This document shows positions 20,049 to 32,800 of a stretch of DNA of 64,000 nt, one piece after another. How positions within the stretch are numbered: position 1 is the first letter of the stretch; every line of letters begins with the position of its first letter. The DNA is taken from assembly GCF_032854445.1 (NCBI RefSeq), contig NC_088295.1, forward strand, positions 50,207,385 to 50,271,384. Reading direction: 5' to 3'. The notes under the pieces were generated by a model. That model saw only the letters and a program-made list of their open reading frames with translations. It was not told the origin of the DNA and ran no database searches. Made by a program: the position numbers and the translations under genes. Origin of the DNA: Liolophura sinensis (taxonomy: Eukaryota; Mollusca; Polyplacophora; Chitonida; Chitonidae).

Positions 20049-21813
20049 TTCATGTTCCATGAGTGGGCAACACAACATCTATTTTACATAATTTCAAGTA
20101 GTATACCTCAGGCATGTTTGTGCGCATGTACAACATTTTGAACGGCTGACATGACATGAATCACGTTGGCGTGTGGTAAAACCCTATATTTATACAAAAG
20201 TTCTAAACAAATACATACATTTGTGGTAAGATAGTAAGGTAAAAGTATATATGATCCTTGTCTATATTGTACATGTACCACAAACACCGCATACACCCAT
20301 ACAGTGATCTGCCAGTTTTTTTTTTCTTTTTTTTTGGGGGGGGGCGCATAATTTTTAAACCATGAGTCACAAACTCTCCTTCGAGCATCTTTAAGCAGAG
20401 ATATGAGTTTGATTTGAAGTTACAAGACGGTAAGTTAAATTATGTATTCGAACTTTACATGTTCAAGCGAGTGAGTGTCTATCCTACGAGATTTCCAGTG
20501 TTCCATAAAATACAATGACTTCACAACAGGTGGTAACGGTGTTCGACTTTCGCACCCAGTCTCGCCAGAGACATTAGAATTTGGACGGAGGGGTAACAGA
20601 ATGCGGGAAGGGAAGGTACCACTTCATACTCGCTTTGTATTGACCTATTTGGTTATTATTTATATTTTAACACTTATATAGGTATTCCAATTTAAAAATC
20701 CATCGAGCATCAAGAGTTAAGTGAGAGACCTTCCGCAATCTGTTACTTTGTACTCCCGTGACTTTCGCGAGATTCTGTAAAAGTTGAATACTGCTTAGTT
20801 AGATCGCAATCGATCCATGAGCTGACCCCTCGAGACTTAAAGCAAAGAAACCCCTGTCTATAAAAATAGTTCGATTTATTTATTTTTTTAAAGAATTTTG
20901 GGTAAAATGCATTTGAAACTTTTTTTTTATTCCACGATGGCTTTTCCTGACGACGTTAGGACCAATGACGTCACGTTAGGTTTTGGCCACTTGACTCACA
21001 AATACAGCTAGATTGCTTCATTCAAAATGCATATAAATATACATCTATGAATTCATTCCCCAGGTAGACCTTGAAATGAGCTATTTCAGTCAATAAGTAT
21101 GGATGTGACGTCAATCATACCCTCTTGGTCACTACAGAGCCCACTGAAATGTGTTTTGTTGAAAACTATTTATTCGATTGAAAAATCAAAAAAAAAAAAT
21201 CTTTTATCAGATATCTTTCCTCTGATAAATACTTCAATTTAATGTTTTCTAAGCTGTTAATGTGTGCAAAGCGAATCCATTGTGACTGACACAGCAAGCC
21301 ATGCATATTGCACAGTTATTTAATTATTGCATTATACGCCTATTCGAATTGTTCCACGATTAGGATTCCCTTAAACTTGACAAATTGATATACGGTACGA
21401 TGAAGTATATTTACGGACATGGCTGTAGCTTTAAGGGATTCTGTCAAGCGATTATGCCAATTTTGAACAAATTCGTGTCTAGGCTTCTATTTGAACAGAG
21501 ACAAAAATACAGTCACATTTCCTAATAGATAATCAGAAAGCATAGTAAAACCGATTGAGATTGGCCGGAAGAGATCTCTTAGCCTCTAGTCACACAATTA
21601 GGTTTCGTACAATGGACAGAGTCTTCCAGAAGCTGTCTGCAAACCTTTTTTTTGTGTGTACTTGCTAATTAGACAGTGCCATTGTACCAAAATATTTTAC
21701 GATTAAATAATTAAATACGAGAAGATGTGAGGACCAGTTCGCCGCATGTATACAGTCGTTTTGACAACTTTGATATACACCATTAATGTGCTTACAAAAT
21801 TAGAGGAGTATCC
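20046..21813. other. Intergenic, nothing recognised
   Basis: Includes a T-rich and G-rich run near 20317-20343 and a TGACGTCA near 21.1 kb. No exon could be supported. Confidence 0.4.
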
Positions 21814-22036
21814 GCTAGTTTTGATTTATTTTATTTATTTGATTGGTGTTTTACGCCGTACTCAAGAATATTTCACTTATACGACGGCGGCCAGCATTAT
21901 GGTGGGTGGAAACCGGGCACAGCCCGGGGGAAACCCACGACCATCCGCAGGTTGCTGCAGACCTTCCCACTTACGGCCGGAGAGGAAGCCAGCATGAGCT
22001 GGACTTGAACTCACAGCGACCGCATGCTAGTTTTGA
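21814..22036 (-). mobile_element. SINE, main family, 5'-truncated, with target-site duplication
   Basis: Minus-strand body 21825-22025 with ACGCCGTACTCAAGAATATT and GCCAGCATGAGCTGGACTT, cut before the tRNA head. GCTAGTTTTGA is repeated at 21814-21824 and 22026-22036. Confidence 0.9.
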
Positions 22037-22195
22037 AATCTCATACTTCACTTCCGTAGTTCAGTATTAGTGCAACCAGATTGTCCAAAAGATCGACACA
22101 ACCTGAGTGCTTGGGTACGTATTGCTATATGTAAAAAAGGCATGGTATTGTTATCATGTAGATGTATGTATATATGTATACCTCCATGATATTAT

Positions 22196-22710
22196 CAAGG
22201 ATAGTACCAAGACACGGTATGAATGCGCAACATCGTATCGTACTTAATACAGCTGTGAGTAGCTACATATTGCCATGGATGGTGCCGAGACATGGTATGA
22301 ATGCGCAACATCGTATCGTACTTAATACAGCTGTGAGTAGCTACATATTGCCATGGATGGTGCCAAGACACGGTGTGAATGCGCAACATCGTATCGTACT
22401 TAATACAGCTGTGAGTAGCTACATATTGCCATGGATGGTGCCGAGACATGGTAATAATGTGCCTCATCGTATCGTACACTAATACAGCTGTGAATAGCTA
22501 TATATTGTCTTGGGCAATATATAAAACACGGTATAAAATGCGCAACATCAAAGTACTTTACAACTGTTAATAGATCTGTGTTATAATGGGTGCTTCCGAA
22601 ACGCAGAATCAGTATAACTTAATTCAGCTATAGATAAGTTATTGTGGATGGTTTCAGAACGCTGTATCTTTGTATACCTTAATTCATGGATATCCGTATG
22701 TTTCTACGGA
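22196..22710. repeat. 78-bp tandem repeat that decays at one end
   Basis: Copies starting near 22201, 22279, 22357 and 22435 are nearly identical and carry TGAATGCGCAACATCGTATC and CAGCTGTGAGTAGCTACATA. From 22490 to 22710 about three more copies are strongly diverged. As 78 is a multiple of three, both strands stay open for about 100 residues; this is not evidence of coding. Confidence 0.85.
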
Positions 22711-23226
22711 GGTAAATGTGTGAATAGGCTTTTTTAATTTGGTAAGCAGTAGTCTGATATAGTATAATACAACAATATACCCGACTAGCCATAAGTGGTA
22801 GCTGGCTGTTTGGGACTGTCAGATTATAGTCGCGTTGTTTTGAGACTGGCTTCAGTTATGAAGGATATACAAAGGTGACTTATCTCAAAACCAAAGCTGT
22901 ATTAAACACTGCATACATTGGCAATGGCCTCGCAGCCAACTACACTCGTGGGTCACTTGTGGGAGACGCCTGAACGCTCTGTACATAGAGGTTAAATGAC
23001 TGGAGGCATTGTATTTGCTGTACGGACCTATATAGGTGATGATATAGCTAACTGGCAGTCCTAACCACACAAACACACATCGATACACGGCTACTTCTCC
23101 AACTTCAAAGAAGTTAACTGGACAGAGAGATACACAGGTAAGGTTAGATTTACTGCCAAAGGTATGGTGGTTAACTTTAATTTTGATAGAAAATGTAAAG
23201 GATTAAAGGAGAAGAAATGCTAGATG

Positions 23227-23228
<2 letters not shown>
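22711..23228. other. Intergenic, nothing recognised
   Basis: No exon or repeat family could be supported in this stretch. Confidence 0.4.

Positions 23229-23286
<58 letters not shown>
23229..23286. repeat. (AT)n microsatellite, about 58 bases
   Basis: Uninterrupted alternating A and T. Confidence 0.95.
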
Positions 23287-23289
<3 letters not shown>

Positions 23290-23520
23290 TAAATTTATTC
23301 ATAAGTCTGGTGGTAAGGTTATGTCACAGTTTGTCCCACTTAGTACATTCATCGCGTATAATAAAAGGGTTAAGCTATAGCGAGGCTTACACATAAAACC
23401 AGTGAACCAGTGTCAAGGTTGGATCCTCGTGTTTATACATGACATAACCAAGAAAAGCAAAATGGTGTTTTGTCGTTTGTTTGAGAGTGTCAGATATAGT
23501 AAGTTAGTATATATGGTACC

Positions 23521-23660
23521 CACTGGCCTAGTGGTCTAGACATCTGACCCTTGACTATTGAGGTTATGTGTTCAAATACAGCTCCAGGCATTTATATAAG
23601 TGTAGGTTTACCCGACCCCATATATCGGGTGTTTCTAGGGCATAACAAACACTAATAAGT
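23521..23660 (+). mobile_element. tRNA-like SINE, second type (partial)
   Basis: An A-box-like TGGCCTAGTGGTCTAGA is followed about 45 bases later by a B-box-like GTGTTCAAATAC. The sequence after it is unlike the main SINE family. It does not fold into an intact tRNA by eye, so I call it a SINE remnant rather than a tRNA gene. Confidence 0.45.
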
Positions 23661-25440
23661 AAGAGGTGAAACAACAACCTGTACAACGTGCTACAGGCAA
23701 ATACACTCGTATGCTGAGGAGAAAACCTTGTATAAATGCTTGAAATTCCCCCGACATGCGCTCATAACATCAGCGTATGTGTATCTCATCATTCTCCGCG
23801 GGCACGGCCCTTATCGACCGGGTCCTTGGTGATGATAAGCAAACTACTGAATGCTGGTTTATGTGATTTTACATGAAGTTCAACAATTGTATCGGCCTAT
23901 ATCATTTGCCTTCCATCGACATGACATGCACATCGAACTCGCGTTGTTTCGCGGGTGGTCCTTGAACCATACCGGTAGGCTATGTGAGAATGTCCGCCAT
24001 GGCTATACTTGCAAGAACGAGGGCAAGCGATTTACTTTTATTTCCTCTTTCCATAAAGCCGCATTCAGTTTCGCAAAAATGAAATTTCCTTGATTTTTTA
24101 AATTTTATTTTAAGCGTTAAAAACTAAATAAATCTGGATATACCATCAGTGGACAAGACAACATGACATGTAGGCTTGTTATATGCATTAAGTATTATTG
24201 ATACGATAAAAGCTATAATATGATTAAATCATTCAGTCCATCCATCAGCCGATAACTTAACCTATAAACAAATCAGACGTTCCATCGGTCCATCTGAATT
24301 AATTGCAGCCAGTCAACAGCTTTAGGTGGTAGGCTCATCTATATGCGCTAAAGGCCATTGATTTATCTGAGTGGTGAGTGACTGAAGGTATATATTACCT
24401 ATCATTTACTCAGTCAGAAGTTTTGCCTTTGTAGTCTAGAGTTGGGAATGAATATTTGCGTCATTGATCGAAATATGAATAAACTGACATATTAACTTCA
24501 ATCGATTCATTTTACTCCTTGAATAAATACACAATCATATATGATAATGCGAAAATAAGAAACGTCAGAGTGGGGATAGAGAAAGGTGGGGGAGGGGGCT
24601 CATAAACGGTGGCCGAAATAAAGTCATGCAGGGCCGGTGTAACTTGGTCGTTCTACATATGTAGACCCTCTAGGAGATTCATAATTCATAGATATAACAG
24701 AATTCCCGGAAAGCTTCCCATATGTATGCTGGGAATTGCTCTGTGTACAACCACTCCTCTAATAGGCGCTCACCACAACCCGGTTTATATGGGCATACGT
24801 GTGCTATCAAACAGTTCCTGTAAGCTCGTGTTAATAACAGCAACACCAGTGTCCGCATCGGTACGTATTGAGACGGATGTTGATTGACTAGATTTGTCCT
24901 GTAGGTAGTGGATATTCAGTTTATTTAAAATTTAAACCGGCAAACAGTGTGGCATTCATAGATCTTCAGCCAGCTTGTGTACTATGGTGCCGTTAACTGT
25001 TGAATACATCAAACCATTATGCTGTATATGCCTCTAACACGGAGACCTCTATAGATGTAAAGAAGGTAAATTTCTTACGTTATGTAGATACCATGTATCT
25101 TTTCATTTTATACATAACATGTGTAAATAATCATAATTTTATACATTTTATGATATATAAATATACATGATATATAGTATAATTATGTGTAGGCCTACAT
25201 AAACTTACACATTTGACTTCCACGGTTACACGTGCCGTTGTGTTCATAGGCCGTTGACTGTAGGTAATAAAGTCGCCTAATAAAGTCGCCTGCTTCAGCC
25301 TAAAACGTCAAGGGAAGAATTCTTCCTCATTATGTATATTTTCCGTGCGACAGGACTAAACCGTTGTTTAATTACGCTACCGGTATTTATCGTGTAACAT
25401 TGCCTATCCATGCACCATATATTTTTGTATATAGCCTGTT
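23661..25440. other. Intergenic, nothing recognised
   Basis: Only short open frames without domain features. No splice pattern or repeat family was recognised. Confidence 0.4.
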
Positions 25441-25525
25441 TGATTTATTTATGTATTTGATTGGTGTTTTACGCTGTACTCAAGAATATACCACTTATGG
25501 GACGGCGGCCAACATTATGGTGAGA
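25441..25525 (-). mobile_element. SINE fragment, main family (3' end only)
   Basis: About 85 bases with TATTTGATTGGTGTTTTACG, CTCAAGAATAT and GACGGCGGCCA. Minus strand; the head and most of the body are absent. Confidence 0.7.
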
Positions 25526-26289
25526 TAACCGGTTTGAACTGGTTTGAGGCAAGCCTTTGAATACACAACCATTATTGTATTTTATTACCGTAATATCGCC
25601 ATTGTTAATACAGTATGGGTTAAAGTAGGCCCATACTGAAGGGAGACGTTAAAATATATCCATTAATAAAAGCGACACTAATATGTGTATATCTAGTCAT
25701 CACATGATGACGTACGTGTCAAACGGCATCCACTGTAGATGGGAACTGCAGTAAGGTTTACATCATGAATCTGGGTGTGTATATGTAGGTTTCTTTGCTT
25801 CCGGTAATGACAGTGCCTCTAAAAATACCGATCCATCCACCTACTGACTTTATAGGGGCTATTTGTACCTTTTTAAGTTTCGTTCCGTATGCTGCACGGT
25901 AAAGCCTCATCAGGATTTTGTTCTATTTTTAGACGTGGCAATCGGGAGTTTCCCTTTTATCACTGCATGCTCGCTGTTATGAAAACCACGCTTTGTATCT
26001 TAGTCAGAAGGATTTCTCGGTGTTTCGACGTAAACCTATAAATTTGATCGGGCTTGTATTGAGGTTTGTGGTAGCCGGATGAGGACTTCTCCCCCCGCGC
26101 CTCCCCTCGGGTCGAGGCCAGCGGGACGAAATGTCTTCATTCAGCGTCTATAGAGTTCTGTTAAACTCTTACTTTTTGTATGTACAATGAAACAAACTTG
26201 ACCAACTCATAACAGCTTACATCTGTAATACTCCTCTTCCAAACAATGTTTAATTTTCTGGTTTCGTTTCAATTTATTTTTTTATGTAG
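25526..26289. other. Region upstream of the SH3-like gene
   Basis: No exon recognised. A T-rich tract ending TTTTTTATGTAG at 26289 is a good acceptor, so an upstream exon of the next gene probably exists, but I could not place it. Confidence 0.4.
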
Positions 26290-26353
26290 AAACCGATTTG
26301 ACCAGAGAACCTATCAAGCTACACGACAGGTAATCACCACCCGCTGTATAGCA

Positions 26354-26519
26354 ATGGAGGGGAAAGTGAGAGTAAATGGTAAAGCGCTGTCTGTTTCTGA
26401 AAGGGACAACCAATCAGATTATGACTCGGACGAAGAAGTGTTTGACATGACCAACGTGAAAGTACGAGTTATCCGTTCATACAAGGCTAAAAATCCCGGA
26501 GAACTGTCCATATCTAAAG
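26354..26519 (+). CDS. SH3-like gene, exon with start codon
   Basis: Residues 1-55 plus one base. The exon itself probably begins at 26290 after an AG acceptor. 26290-26353 is either 5' UTR or codes NRFDQRTYQATRQVITTRC onto an upstream exon. Confidence 0.6.
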
Positions 26520-29416
26520 GTAAGCAAAAACACAGAAACGAATGTCGTGTCATCCATCATACGGTTATGTCCTCAAGCTTTTACTGCATGGTATTTAGCA
26601 GATTAAGCAATTAAAATAGGTTTCTGCTAGTTCTATATGGGATTTAGATAGACGTGTATCTTAATCCCATGTTCTGTATATGTGAGCTGTCCCTTTAATG
26701 CAGATCGTCATGTCTCCCCATTGTTACACTTCTTCACACCTGTTCATCCTCACAAAGGTGTGTCACGTGTGCCTTGTACATGCATGATTGCCAGCTTTAA
26801 TTGCTTTAAAGCCATGTTTTACAGGAATGCTGTGGGGTTTTTTTATAATACACATACGGATGAATAAAAAAAATATTAACGATGACAAACCATCATGTTA
26901 GCCAACTAATCTATGATGAAGTACAAGACTTTCGCTTAATCCCTGGTTCTGAAATGAGCATTAAGACGTCATCCCAGGACAGAAGCAGTCAGAATACATG
27001 TAACTCTGCATATGAAACTCCTGCATAATGGGTATACGGGTCATGATTCCATGCAAGGATAGCTTGAGCATATAAGTCTGTTGTTTTATCGTAACTCTTA
27101 ACGTACGTTGAAGGTATACATTTAAACATCTTGCTGATCCTCATGTTACATACAATTAAGGAGTTATCTATTCATGAAGGTCTATTGTTAAAGGTCGTTC
27201 AACCCTTGCGGTGCATCAATCTGTTCATTCAAGTATAGGTTATTAGATTACCCCCAAAAGACTGCGAACGACTCACAGATGGGAGAAGAAGGCCCAGGGA
27301 CTGTGTAACAAAAACTAATATTTAGTACAATTCAGTCTTAGGTCGTCCTTGCGGGGTCTTTGACCTGGCTAATGTCAAAGTCATTTGGACCTGTCTGCCC
27401 TCAGGATACGTGTGCACTTTGAAGTTTGCTTGAAGAGATACAGAATCGATTTTGATTGGTTGGTGGGAGAGATAGGAAAGCCCAGAATACATCTCTTCAC
27501 ACAGGAAACCACATCCCCACTGTCAGCCAATCGGCGATTCTGTATCCCTTTAAAGAATTGCGGCCCGAATCTTTAAGGACAGTTAACTTCAGGGGGCTCT
27601 TAGGTCGATGATCTACACGACACATGCATGATGTGCTCCAGACAGATGAAAGCAAACATTCTTGACCCGAAAATGTTTATTTAGTGTTTATTTTTTATTG
27701 CCCACTGTTCGTTCTTATCCAAACGCTCACTCATGTAAATTACGGAAGTGATGGGTAGCATAAGAGATACAGAATGACTAGAGGCAATGCCTTTTCTCCA
27801 TCCTGTTATTTACTGCATGTATTCTTCCGCACAACGAAAAGCTTGCACTATTATACTAAAATGCGGTATATCACCTAAAGGTTAGCCCTTTTCAATGATA
27901 CATCCTGCTGGATTCAGCCATCCTATTTATGCTCACTTAAGAGTTTATATGAAGTTTGAATAATTTCCTAAACTTAAGTGTCGGCAATAAAAGTATCTTT
28001 TTAAGTCATTTATATATGTGCTTCTGACAGCGCCTTTTTACAGGTCAAACACTTCTTATGCTGTATATTCAGCCCTCATTCTCCAGTGAGTGTACGTCTA
28101 ATCAATGCAGGGCGACGGGCTTTGGTGACAGCTATGAAGGAGTTGTGGCTGTTGGTGTGTTCTATGAAATAGCGTGTTTCCGGAGCTTCTGCTGGAACCC
28201 CCATGCGTATTTCTCTTTTAGAACATCAAACCCCATGCACTTGAGCCCCAGATCCCTATCCCAGATTGTTGCCAATATGTATGTCATATCACAGGCGAAT
28301 TCTAATCATTAAATCACATCGTTCTAAGTTTTTTCCGTTACCAAACCGTACCTCGACGAGCAGTGAAAACTGTATACAAGCTATATGTTCATTTGTATAG
28401 TGATTGTACGCATCACTATACAAAGCGTTTCACCACACAAATGTTATTCATTTGCTCCAAAAAAAGTTAGTTTGTGGACATCGAAAGCTTATGTTGGCCT
28501 GCAGAAATATACGATTGTAGGAATACAAAAGGAAATTGATCTCGGAAAAAGACTGAATGACAGTGGAATATGTGTGTAAGTTTGTTGGGATCAAACCTGG
28601 GTCGGGTCATACCAAAAATGGTACTTAATCGTTGCTGCCTCGCTTGGCGTTCAACACTGAGAGGTTAGAGCAAAGAAACAGGACCGGTTGGCCCGGAGTA
28701 TGATGTTGATGTGTGGGATGTCATGCCTGGTGTCTTCACTACGATACTTAATTCAGTGGCAGATCCACTTTGGCGACATTGACTCGCCTCGCCATGCCAC
28801 AAAAAGACACAGTATATGTATACACACTTAATGACTTCTCGTCGTTATATGACTGAAAAATTATTGTTTTCGACATGAAACATGTACATACGTACAATCA
28901 TGTGTAGTTTAAGGGGATACCTGCGAGCAGATATAGACACCTTGGCTTGAACATATATACTCTCGATATTAATCGTAATAGATCTATATGCTTTAGTAAC
29001 ACATATATACATACATGTATATGGCGATCATAACTGACAAGGTCACGTTTGAATTGTGATTAGAATCGGGAACTGTCGGGAACAACAAGGCGTAATGATG
29101 AACGAAAAACATTTTTTTTTATTGAAGAATTAAACGCTTCAGGAATATCTCTGTAAGGGCAGACTTGGTCGATTTTTATATACATTCTTAATTGTATAAA
29201 ACCAATCTTATCTAAATTTCTAATAAACGTTTTACTGTGATTTACATTTACTTTCTGCTTTTAATTTCAGGCGATGTCTTAAAGCAACTCAAACCTGCCA
29301 ACAACGACAAGATGGCGTACGGCTGCCTGAACAAGTTTGTATTTTGCCGGAACTATGGTTACTATCCCGCCAGTTGTGTCGTCCTAAAGTCCAGGAAAAG
29401 CTGGAATAACCTTTGA
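26354..29416 (+). CDS. Small protein with a divergent SH3 domain, two exons
   Basis: Exons 26354-26519 and 29271-29416 join in phase (AAAG|GTAAGC donor, TTAATTTCAG acceptor) to 103 residues ending TGA. The N-terminus is polar with an acidic patch (YDSDEEVFD, 23-31). Residues about 35-96 fit an SH3 domain: VRVIRSYKAKNPGELSISKG stands for the ALYDY and ELSF.KGD region, then DVLKQL, and YGYYPASCVVL (84-94) matches the usual GxFPxxYV end. The central Trp of the SH3 peptide groove is replaced by the segment MAYGCLN, and the final Tyr is Cys, so normal Pro-rich ligand binding may be lost. The ATG at 26354 has G at -3 and +4. The frame is open upstream to an acceptor at 26289, so a longer N-terminus from an earlier exon is possible. 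Family not identified. Confidence 0.65.
27437..27546. repeat. Inverted repeat in the intron of the SH3-like gene
   Basis: The left arm 27437-27462 has GATACAGAATCG and ATTGGTTG. The right arm 27524-27546 is the complement with a short indel. The arms flank about 60 bases. It may be a small MITE or a chance hairpin; no target-site duplication was identified. Confidence 0.45.
28588..28860. mobile_element. SINE-like repeat in the intron of the SH3-like gene
   Basis: Carries GGATCAAACCTGGGTCGGG, AGAGGTTAGAGCAA, TTGGCCCGGAGTATGATG, CATTGACTCGCC and a TATGACTGAAAAATTATTG end. I recall this as a dispersed molluscan repeat from other genomes; that is memory, not a search. The edges are approximate. 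Confidence 0.45.
29271..29416 (+). CDS. SH3-like gene, last coding exon
   Basis: Completes Gly56 and encodes DVLKQLKPANNDKMAYGCLN through YPASCVVLKSRKSWNNL, then TGA at 29414-29416. The acceptor has a good pyrimidine tract. Confidence 0.65.
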
Positions 29417-30247
29417 CCCCATTACAAGACTCATTTCTTTGGTTACTTTGGGGATTATTTTCCTGTTATGGGGGTAAGGTTAATCGTGAACCATGTACGA
29501 TCCATGAATCTATTGCACATGGTCAAGCCGTCCAGGTAACAGAACAGGTAGGGCCCGTCGGCATGATTTGTCCAGTGTTTGCTTGAAATTAATCCATTAG
29601 AAAAAAAAACAACAAGGGAGAAGAACTTAGAACGCCGCCTGATTTCTGTACTCTTTGTAATACCGAGTTTGTAATCTGGAAAAAAAAGGCAAGACATATA
29701 AAGTATATGAAGTTCACATGAAGTTCAGTTCATGTATGTTCAGCGAAATTCAGTGATATTCACACTAAGGAATGGTCAAGTCTGTGCATTCCCTTTTGAA
29801 TATGTCGGTCTGTTTGACAACACGAAAGCTTTTGGGCACAAATCTACAGATAACAGTTAATATAACAGTTAATACGTCTCGACGGCATGCAGTTATATGA
29901 TTTTGGATATCGCTGTCTCAAGAATTTTTTAGTCCAATGACAGAAGAGATCAACACGGAATTAAGTGTGAAAAGAGAGGCAGTCAGTATAAACATAGTTG
30001 GTACATGTGCACTGACTTTAGACTAACAGTCTCAAAATGTTCAAAATTTTCATTTTCACTACCTCAAAGGTGTACACACTGTAAGTATATCTTTGTTTCG
30101 AAATGCTGCGTCTCATCGCACGGCCTCATCATAAAAACACTACAGAAATGTACAGGAAATGCTCTTGTTTGTTAATTTGCTGATAATGCGCTTTATACAT
30201 ATACTTAGCTGATTATTTCATCCTGACTGTATATGGAGGGAGCAGGA
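29417..30247. other. 3' UTR and intergenic DNA
   Basis: Probable 3' UTR of the SH3-like gene, then non-coding sequence. No clear poly(A) site was picked and nothing else was recognised. Confidence 0.35.
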
Positions 30248-30530
30248 TTTGGCCAAATGGTTGGTTCAGATGTTTGCCGAATTTCTTTCGTTCAAGGACT
30301 CATGGGTTCAAACCCAACCTTGGACACTGAACTTGTACATTCCCCCACTTTGTTGAAGTTCTCTTGACTAATTCCAACAGTATATATTGTGTTTATGTAT
30401 CTGTACGTCAAACATAGGAAACGTTCGTCAGCAACTTGCCAAAAGTCAGTGGTTTACCCTCGTTATTCGGATTTCCTCCTTCCGCTGTAGTGTAAGCGAG
30501 CATTTCTTGAGAGTGGCTTTAAATAACTAT
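30248..30530 (+). mobile_element. tRNA-like SINE, third type
   Basis: An A-box-like region near TTTGGCCAAATGG and a strong B box GGGTTCAAACCC are followed by a body with AACTTGCCAAAAGTCAGTGG and TCGGATTTCCTCC. The same body occurs at 32560-32800, so the two copies define a family distinct from the main one. Confidence 0.6.
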
Positions 30531-31264
30531 TGAAAACAAATATATACAAATATATCAGGTGTAAGTGAAAACGAACCGTGCTGTTCCAGATACAGAATGC
30601 CTATTTCCACATAAAACAGGTTGTGTTGAATAGGCTGTGTCGACGAACTAGTTAATGTTCTGTGAATTCTACTTTTCCATTGGATGCTATATTGTCTGTA
30701 TTGTGCCTGTATAGAGTATACATGACCCTGCATGCGTGAATGATAAAATGCTGACTGACTCATCCATAGGAATGAATTCATTTAGGTTACCTGTAAAATA
30801 CACGCGTATGTTGTCTCCATCACCTGTGACCTGTTTCGATTTATCTTTTTTTATCCGGTTTATGATTGTAAATAATTTTTTGCCAAACCTACAGGTACTT
30901 TAGCATTATTATTTTATGCATATACAGTAGGTAGACATACCTTTAAATATGCGTATCCGTTTTCACATTCACAGCCTATGTGTACCTAAGTATTTCCAAC
31001 GTTTTATTTATATACGAAAGCCAGGTGAAAGTCTTTGCATCTCGTTCCATGTGAAGCTGCAGAGGGCTGTTCCTGCCGCCACTGATTCGGCATGTAGGAG
31101 GGCTTAACCGTTTTGCAAACTTGGGTGTCTTCACTTGAATGTGTATATATGCTCAGGTATGATGTCGTCGTGAACAACAGCTGCTTTGCCTTCCAGCTAT
31201 TTGTAGATAGCCTATGCAATATGTATATGTAATGTATATGTAATGTGTATTTCACCTTATATAG

Positions 31265-31349
31265 CACACACACACTCACGCACCCGCGCACACACACACA
31301 CCCGCACAAACACCCCCCCCCCGCACAAACACCCCCCCCCCCCAGCACG

Positions 31350-31408
<59 letters not shown>

Positions 31409-31410
31409 GC
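31265..31410. repeat. (CA)n microsatellite with C runs
   Basis: CA dinucleotides interrupted by two runs of 11-12 C and by CGCA variants. Long Thr-His or Cys-Val open frames across it are artefacts of the repeat. Confidence 0.93.
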
Positions 31411-31462
31411 ACACACATACATATATGTATATACATATACATTTATACATATACTTCACCAG

Positions 31463-31790
31463 AAGACATGGCTTTGCCCTGACCAAAAGCGTGTTTTCAC
31501 GTGTTCTGGTGTTTTGGCCGATATTGTGGGTATAAACGGTCCTCTCATTTGACTCCATCATTCGGTGACTGGGTTTGCGTACATAGTGCACAGTTCTCCA
31601 ATCCTATACACCTTCATCTACACGCATGGCATTGCCGTGACCAAAAGCGTGTTTTCACGTGCTCTGTTTGTTTTGGCCTATATTGTGTGTCAAAACCACC
31701 CTGTCATTTGACTCCATCATTCGGTAACTGGCTTTGCCTGCATTTGTCTCTAATCATGTATACCTTCATCTACACGCATGACATAGACGT
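31463..31790. repeat. 158-bp tandem duplication, two copies
   Basis: GACCAAAAGCGTGTTTTCAC starts at 31481 and again at 31639. TTTGACTCCATCATTCGGT and CTTCATCTACACGCATG are shared too. The copies differ by roughly 15 percent by eye. Confidence 0.75.
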
Positions 31791-32559
31791 GGCCAAACTC
31801 TCCACACACTTGTAAAGTTTAAAGTACAGCGAAGAAAACAATTACTCAACAAAACCGCATATCGCTATATATCAAGCCACGCAGTATAACTGTTATACAT
31901 GTATAATATTTTTATTTCATTGAAGATGTGAAAGAAAAGAGTTAGACATAGAATGAATTATAAATATGATTTTAATTTCACGAGCAATTTTTGTTGTTGT
32001 TGTTGTTAATTTGAGAATTATATAACTAATTATATATGCCAAAAGGATGCAAAAAGGTAACCTCTGATGTATTCATAAATATTTTTTGTCATTATGACGT
32101 GGATGGAAGGAATAACAGAGTCAAAAAAGTTTTAGAAGGTTTCAAGACACATGTGAAAAAAGAAAACGGAATCAAACGCAGTTCGATGCACTTTGTGTAT
32201 ATTCTGGTAAATGCATGAAGGCCTTTATCAGTTGTAGGCCATATAATGGCGAAATGTATATGCATTATAAATGTATTGTCTGTTATGTTTATATATACAC
32301 ATATGTGGAGATATTTTGTAATAAACGTGTAATAATGCAACAAACAAAACCATATTAAACTTATGACTTTAAACGGAAAAACCTCGGAAAACGAGAGTCT
32401 TGGCCTTTGAGTGAGCAGAGCTGTTATATCTTGGGACAGAAGTGACTTGTTTGTTTTACTTTTTTATGGTATATTCAGTACTGCATGAATATACACATTC
32501 TGGATATGACATAGGAACAAACATAGTAGTTCTAACTTCACAAATGCCAGTGTTTAAAG

Positions 32560-32800
32560 GATGCCTGCCTTTCAATCACCAGGACACACGAGGTTTAGGT
32601 TCAGACCCGATTGTGCACAGGGTATTTTATAGAATTCTCGCTCTCCCTGCTTCTGGAACATTGGTGGCAATGAAGATCATTTGTCGTTCAGCACTGTGGT
32701 ATGCATATCTGTACGTAACATGTGGGAAAGTTCTACAGTAACTTGCCAAAGGTCCGTGGTTTATCCCGGACACTCCGGTTTCTGTCAAAACAAGAGCATT
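32560..32800 (+). mobile_element. tRNA-like SINE, third type
   Basis: A B-box-like GGTTCAGACCC near 32600, then AACATGTGGGAAAGTTC, AACTTGCCAAAGGTC and CCGGACACTCCGGTTTCTG, in common with 30248-30530. The tail is degraded. Confidence 0.55.

Noticed and set aside
19869-20141. Ile-Tyr repeat peptides on both strands
   Set aside because: Translation of (AT)n; the same holds at 62.0 and 63.0 kb.
22162-22482. 106-residue repeat protein on the + strand
   Set aside because: A 78-bp repeat open on both strands because its length is a multiple of three.
23521-23600. Functional tRNA gene suggested by A and B boxes
   Set aside because: The arms do not pair well by eye and the B box is mutated; SINE remnant is more likely.
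31004-31591. 195-residue minus-strand frame with long Cys-Val runs
   Set aside because: Mostly translation of the (CA)n microsatellite and C runs; no domain at either end.
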